A stretch of DNA of 64,000 bases, taken from assembly GCA_037893245.1 (NCBI GenBank), contig JBAIAA010000701.1:186001-250000 (forward strand). The letters are read 5' to 3'. Shown here piece by piece: positions 60,387 through 64,000 of this stretch. Every line of letters begins with the position of its first letter. Within the stretch, counting starts at the first letter, position 1. A program made the position numbers and the translations under genes. This stretch comes from Crossaster papposus (lineage: Eukaryota; Echinodermata; Asteroidea; Velatida; Solasteridae). The notes beneath the pieces are model-generated. The model was given only the letters and a program-made list of their open reading frames with translations, was not told the DNA's origin and made no database searches.

Positions 60387-61939
60387 TTTTTTGGGTTTTT
60401 TGTCTGGTTGTAGTCCTTTCCTTTTGATTCAGAACGAAAAGAATTATAACCCTGGCCAACTCGCCCATGTCCTCTAGTATTGAAGGACTTATGGTATTGC
60501 CCACGGTTGTTCCTGTTCCGACTACTGTATGAGGCGGACTTGTCTTTATTGTAGTTGAAAGATTTCCTGAAAGTATTGCCTTTATCTTTCGGAGCCATTT
60601 TCTGGTTCGTCGGTGTACTTGACGTACCCTTTACTACTTTTTGTGTCACTTTGTTGAGCTTGTCCTCCTCTTCGACTTTCTGGGCCCATTCATCACCCAG
60701 GATACAGCCCATTGAAGGAGTCACATCTCTGAGGTACCCTTCCTTAATGAAGGGGTCGGCATGTCGTTGTCTGAAAATCGACACCCTTTGTATTGCTGAC
60801 CCTAAAAGACTGCCCGAAGACGTCAAAAGGGTTTTCACTTCTTGAAACCCTTCGGGTGCATCTTGCATCTTTTCAACCGCTTTAATGAGCGGAATAGAGG
60901 CACGGAGCATGTCCTCCTGGATCGACCAGACTGAATTATCACTCTTCCAAGCTTCAAACTTGGTCTTCTTCATGGTCCCCCTGATGGGTTTTGGCATATC
61001 TGGGGCCTTAAAATATTCGTCAATAGACGGGTCTGGCTTCATCCCTTCCAATAATTCATCCTTCTTGCTTTGTTCAAGGACATGTGTCCTCTGTTGTTTC
61101 CACCAGTCAAGTACTTCTGACTCGAACAAGGTGCCTTTAACCTCTTCATGAGGGTTAGCTAGCTTTGAAGTAGGTTTTGGGTGGTCTCGCCCTGGGATTG
61201 TTGTCACATCATCTGCAATCCCTTCTCTTTCTTCATCATTCATGTTTTGTGCCCTTATTGATAAGACATCTTCTTGACCTGGACCCCTCTTACACTTTGG
61301 GGAATCGGGGGCAGAAGAAATATCTGAAGGTTGTCTTGCCCCATAACGACTATCACGGGGAGAGTCACTTGAGGATGATGAGGAGTATCTCCTTTTACGC
61401 CCTTGTCGTCTATGGGGTCTAGATCTTGAACTAGATCTGGAACGTGACCTCATGTCTCGCAAGGTGTCCTGTAACACACCTTTGAAAAAACACATCTGTT
61501 TTTGTTGCATACTTTCCAGACATGACAACTGTTGATCTGAAAAAACAGAGTCATTCGGTCTCTGAAAGGAGCTAGTCGACTTGGCTCGATGACGACGTCC
61601 CGAGCGATCCTGATCAGAAGAAAGCATATCTTTCTCTCTTGAAAATTGACCACGACCCTTAGAATGGAGGCGTGGAACACTCTCATGATCACTATCACGA
61701 CTCATAAAATGAAGGCGTGAAGTGTGGCCTTTTCCTTCATCACGACCCAAAGATTGGAGGCGTGAATCAGACTTGCGACCGTGGCCGTCATGGCCGTGGG
61801 GTAGCACTGTTCTATCCTCCCCACCATTATCGGTAAAATTATCACATTTCTTACCATCACAAATAATGTCAACGGATTTATCTACATTACGAAATGATCC
61901 TGACTTATTACTGAACCTTTCATCTTCTACTGAAGACAT
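60383..61939 (-). CDS. DIRS gag-like protein
   Basis: 518 residues from the ATG at 61939 (the frame is open 19 codons further up, but from a GTG). Presumed nucleoprotein that packages element RNA. From the ATG: acidic and basic mixed N terminus with repeated SRLHS-type segments (about 58-95), an Arg/Ser-rich stretch (about 164-187), a more ordered part with EVLDWWKQQ (about 275) and EAWKSDNSVWS (about 329), and a basic Asn/Arg/Gly-rich C terminus likely to bind RNA. No CCHC zinc knuckle. It ends QTKNPKN, encoded by the slippery sequence. The assignment rests on position and composition. Confidence 0.75.
   Translation of the reverse strand: MSSVEDERFSNKSGSFRNVDKSVDIICDGKKCDNFTDNGGEDRTVLPHGHDGHGRKSDSRLQSLGRDEGKGHTSRLHFMSRDSDHESVPRLHSKGRGQFSREKDMLSSDQDRSGRRHRAKSTSSFQRPNDSVFSDQQLSCLESMQQKQMCFFKGVLQDTLRDMRSRSRSSSRSRPHRRQGRKRRYSSSSSSDSPRDSRYGARQPSDISSAPDSPKCKRGPGQEDVLSIRAQNMNDEEREGIADDVTTIPGRDHPKPTSKLANPHEEVKGTLFESEVLDWWKQQRTHVLEQSKKDELLEGMKPDPSIDEYFKAPDMPKPIRGTMKKTKFEAWKSDNSVWSIQEDMLRASIPLIKAVEKMQDAPEGFQEVKTLLTSSGSLLGSAIQRVSIFRQRHADPFIKEGYLRDVTPSMGCILGDEWAQKVEEEDKLNKVTQKVVKGTSSTPTNQKMAPKDKGNTFRKSFNYNKDKSASYSSRNRNNRGQYHKSFNTRGHGRVGQGYNSFRSESKGKDYNQTKNPKN
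60386..60401 (-). promoter_or_regulatory. Tandem -1 ribosomal frameshift signals
   Basis: The last gag-like codons read CAG ACA AAA AAC CCA AAA AAC TAG. Both A AAA AAC heptamers (60395-60401 and 60386-60392) are in the zero frame required for -1 slippage. The -1 frame after either is open and in phase with the RT ATG at 60272. The stop follows the second heptamer directly. I could not identify a clear downstream pseudoknot. Confidence 0.75.
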
Positions 61940-62016
61940 GATGTTCTTGTTTTCCGTCAAATAACTGGAAAAATCTTCTCTGCAAAACGCAAACACGTTT
62001 TTGGCGCCCGCCGCAG

Positions 62017-62120
62017 TTATGAGAAGAGGTCGGAGTTCAGAGGTCAGGACAGGAAGTGGAGGTCATAAGTTTTAAAGCCTGGTGCTCCGCCGGTAGTCAG
62101 AGTAGAACGCCTATTGATTC
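62017..62120. repeat. DIRS-like right inverted terminal repeat
   Basis: 104 bp, the exact complement of 56918-57021. It lies about 78 bp upstream of the gag-like ATG, so it should contain or adjoin the element's promoter. The outer 28 bp differ from the left end. Confidence 0.95.
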
Positions 62121-62160
62121 GAGCCGTAAGAGGACGCTGTATAATTAACAACACGTTACG

Positions 62161-64000
62161 TTACATCAAAAAGTTAATCGACATGACCTTTACTAGCTTT
62201 GTAGAAAAATCTGGAAACTAAACTCACCGGAATGAAGAGCGATTTCGATCAACTGCCAATGAAAATCCAAAACTCAGAACAATCTGTAGCGCTATAAACG
62301 CGAAATATCGGTCTGGCTAAGTCAAGATCACACACACCGAATAAATTAATTATGCACAGAACTGTCAGAAGAAATGTAAACAGTTGCCTTGGTTGTTTGT
62401 TGACGAATAGAACATGGCGGATAAATACGTCATTCGAGTGACGCAACTAGTGTATACCATTTTTGTGTAGGGCTGTATGAACATATCCGACAAGGAAAGG
62501 AAAAATTGAAAACGAAATGCAATTCGTAAATAAACATAATAAAATAGAAGAACCAAAGCCAATTGTTTTAATTAATATCAAGGACAAAAAGTTGCAGAAT
62601 TATTCTACCTACCGAGTGTAAAAATAGGAGTGTAGTAAAATTTTCAACGTACCTGCCCTCCTTCCTACTACAATGGTACGGCCAACATCTACCGTACCGC
62701 CGGCCGGCGCGGGTTGCACACTCGATCGTTCGATCGATCGAACGCGCTATACTATGTAAAACAAAAAGACAAGGAAAGGACGCGCCCACTAGCGCCCTCT
62801 AGAAACGCGTCGCGTTCTACTCGTACAGCGCGAGTGTTTACCCACCCACATCCGTGCATGTTTGTAAACATCGCTCGCTTTCGGCTATTTTTAAGCTGCA
62901 CTGCGATTACTTTCCAAGCAAAATGGCATAACAAGCTGCCTCAATTTTTATGAAATTCAAACATTTCCGTTGGAATTTAACAAAAATTGGTCCCCACAAT
63001 TTAGATTCAGACTTGTGACAAATTAAAAAATCGTACGATTCATGGCACGTGTGAGAGAACATCGGATTAATAATAACGCGTGTGTGGGGAGTACATTGGA
63101 GCTATTCGTTAAAATGTAAACAAATCTGAACGGAGCATTAAGAAACTCACACAATTATTTAAAAAATGGCAAGATTTACAATGATGGCAAAATGGACCAA
63201 ACGACCTGGGGTGAGAAAAAATGTTAGAAGACGGAACACTGAAATCAATAAAACAATCTCTGAACAGAGCATTAAGAAGACCACACATTCAACAAATAAA
63301 TAACAAATGGACCAATAAAACGACCTGGGGAGAAAGAAAAGGGAAAAAGACGAGACACTGAAATTAATATTAACTGACATCCCTATTTGAACAGAGCATT
63401 AAAGAATTAGACCACACATTCAACAAATAAATAACAAATGGCACGATTGACAATAATGGCAAAAAGGACCAATAAAACGACCTGGGAAGTGGATACAAAA
63501 TTAAAAAAGACAGAACACTGAAATCAATTTAGAATTAGGCTATTTTTACAGAACATTAAAGAAGACCACACATTCAATAAATAAATAAATGGCAGGATTG
63601 ACTTTGGCAAAAAAAAGACACACATTTACCCTGGTGACCTCCTCCTATCCCTTGCAATAATGAAGTGTATTTCACTGCTAATATTAATAGGAAAACCGAT
63701 TATTCATACAGAAACGCAACACTGGTAAAATAAAACACGGAATGAACATGCGAGTACTTTTTATTTTACTGTATTTTATTTCAAACCCAGTTGTGACTTA
63801 TTAAAAGGGAAATGCACTTGGTACATTTGCAAAAGGGCTAGAGAAAAAATGGTTTCCAATGTTATAGACCAGTCACATATCCACTATATAAGCCAACAAA
63901 TTGTTTCCCACTATGAAAAGCAAATGCAGATTTTGTTTGGACTTTTCTTCCGCAAAACTGCTCAGGATTAATATGTTTTAATACATCATTTATTTATTGC
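62161..64000. repeat. Array unit 5, truncated by window end
   Basis: The first 1,840 bp of a fifth unit. It includes the CpG-rich region but not the poly-G block or kinase gene, which would lie beyond the window. Confidence 0.95.
62666..62864 (-). promoter_or_regulatory. CpG-rich promoter-like region, unit 5
   Basis: Same island, donor at 62653. If it drives the kinase of unit 4 (start 54902), the DIRS-like insertion would lie in the intervening 5' intron, in the same orientation as the gene. Confidence 0.3.

Larger units (their letters stand above)
56851..62148 (-). mobile_element. DIRS-type tyrosine recombinase retrotransposon
   Basis: Full-length element, coding on the minus strand in the order gag-like, RT/RNase H/methyltransferase-like, tyrosine recombinase. 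The 104-bp inverted terminal repeats are identical. An internal complementary region (57375-57484) matches both outer ends exactly, the hallmark of DIRS elements, which replicate through a circular intermediate. AATTAA occurs at both junctions (56851-56856, 62143-62148) and once in the uninterrupted sibling units (for example 36669-36674). So integration was by recombination in a 6-bp core, with no staggered-cut target duplication. Identical repeats imply a recent insertion, after the array formed. Confidence 0.93.
50147..62160. repeat. Array unit 4, interrupted by DIRS-like element
   Basis: 12,014 bp in total; removing the 5,292-bp insertion (56851-62142, one core copy retained) leaves 6,722 bp, equal to units 2 and 3. 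The insertion lies near the end of the unit, so the kinase gene of this unit is not itself cut. Confidence 0.97.

Noticed and set aside
56851-62148. Target-site duplication flanking the DIRS-like element
   Set aside because: AATTAA at both junctions is the shared recombination core, also present in the joined ends inside the element, not a duplication of host sequence.

Overview
The window is animal nuclear DNA, not bacterial. Coding sequence is split by short spliced exons with GT..AG borders, and it sits among SINE, LINE, Penelope-like, foldback, MITE and DIRS-type elements. PCIF1-like and class C GPCR exons, a DIRS-like retroelement and many TAGGCCTA-type words fit a marine invertebrate, most likely a deuterostome such as an echinoderm or hemichordate. 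The species cannot be fixed from the sequence, and all homology calls are pattern recognition without a search. || Region by region. 1-4.1 kb: repeats only, with a tRNA-derived SINE and a 5'-truncated LINE. 4.4-9.7 kb, plus strand: the last four exons of a class C GPCR (GPR158/179-like), covering TM5 to the stop, with inverted-repeat elements filling the introns. 9.7-14.6 kb: no gene seen; foldback and MITE relics and a 26-bp tandem repeat. 14.6-20.7 kb, minus strand: exons of a PCIF1 (cap-adjacent m6Am methyltransferase) homologue, whose central exons appear to be missing. 20.7-24 kb: Penelope-like GIY-YIG remnant, a nearly perfect 1.15-kb foldback element with a 9-bp target duplication, and an LTR-like segment. 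24.5-28 kb: GGGCCC-rich minisatellites, including 39 perfect copies of an 11-mer. 28-30 kb: repeats. || 30-64 kb is the main feature: a head-to-tail array of a 6.7-kb unit (four full copies and a fifth cut by the window end). Each full copy carries an intact two-exon minus-strand gene for a 547-residue protein with a Pro/Ser/Gln/Ala-rich N-terminal half and a complete protein-kinase domain. Splice-like signals suggest that each gene is started from a CpG-rich region in the next unit of the array. || Copy 4 is interrupted by a 5.29-kb DIRS-type tyrosine-recombinase retrotransposon (gag-like, RT/RNase H, methyltransferase-like region, tyrosine recombinase). Its inverted terminal repeats and internal complementary region are base-perfect. 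Because uninterrupted sibling units exist, the empty site can be read directly: insertion was through a shared AATTAA core with no target duplication. The gag-like ORF ends on two zero-frame A AAA AAC heptamers directly before its stop, the textbook -1 frameshift signal into RT. The recombinase stop codon lies inside the crossover core.
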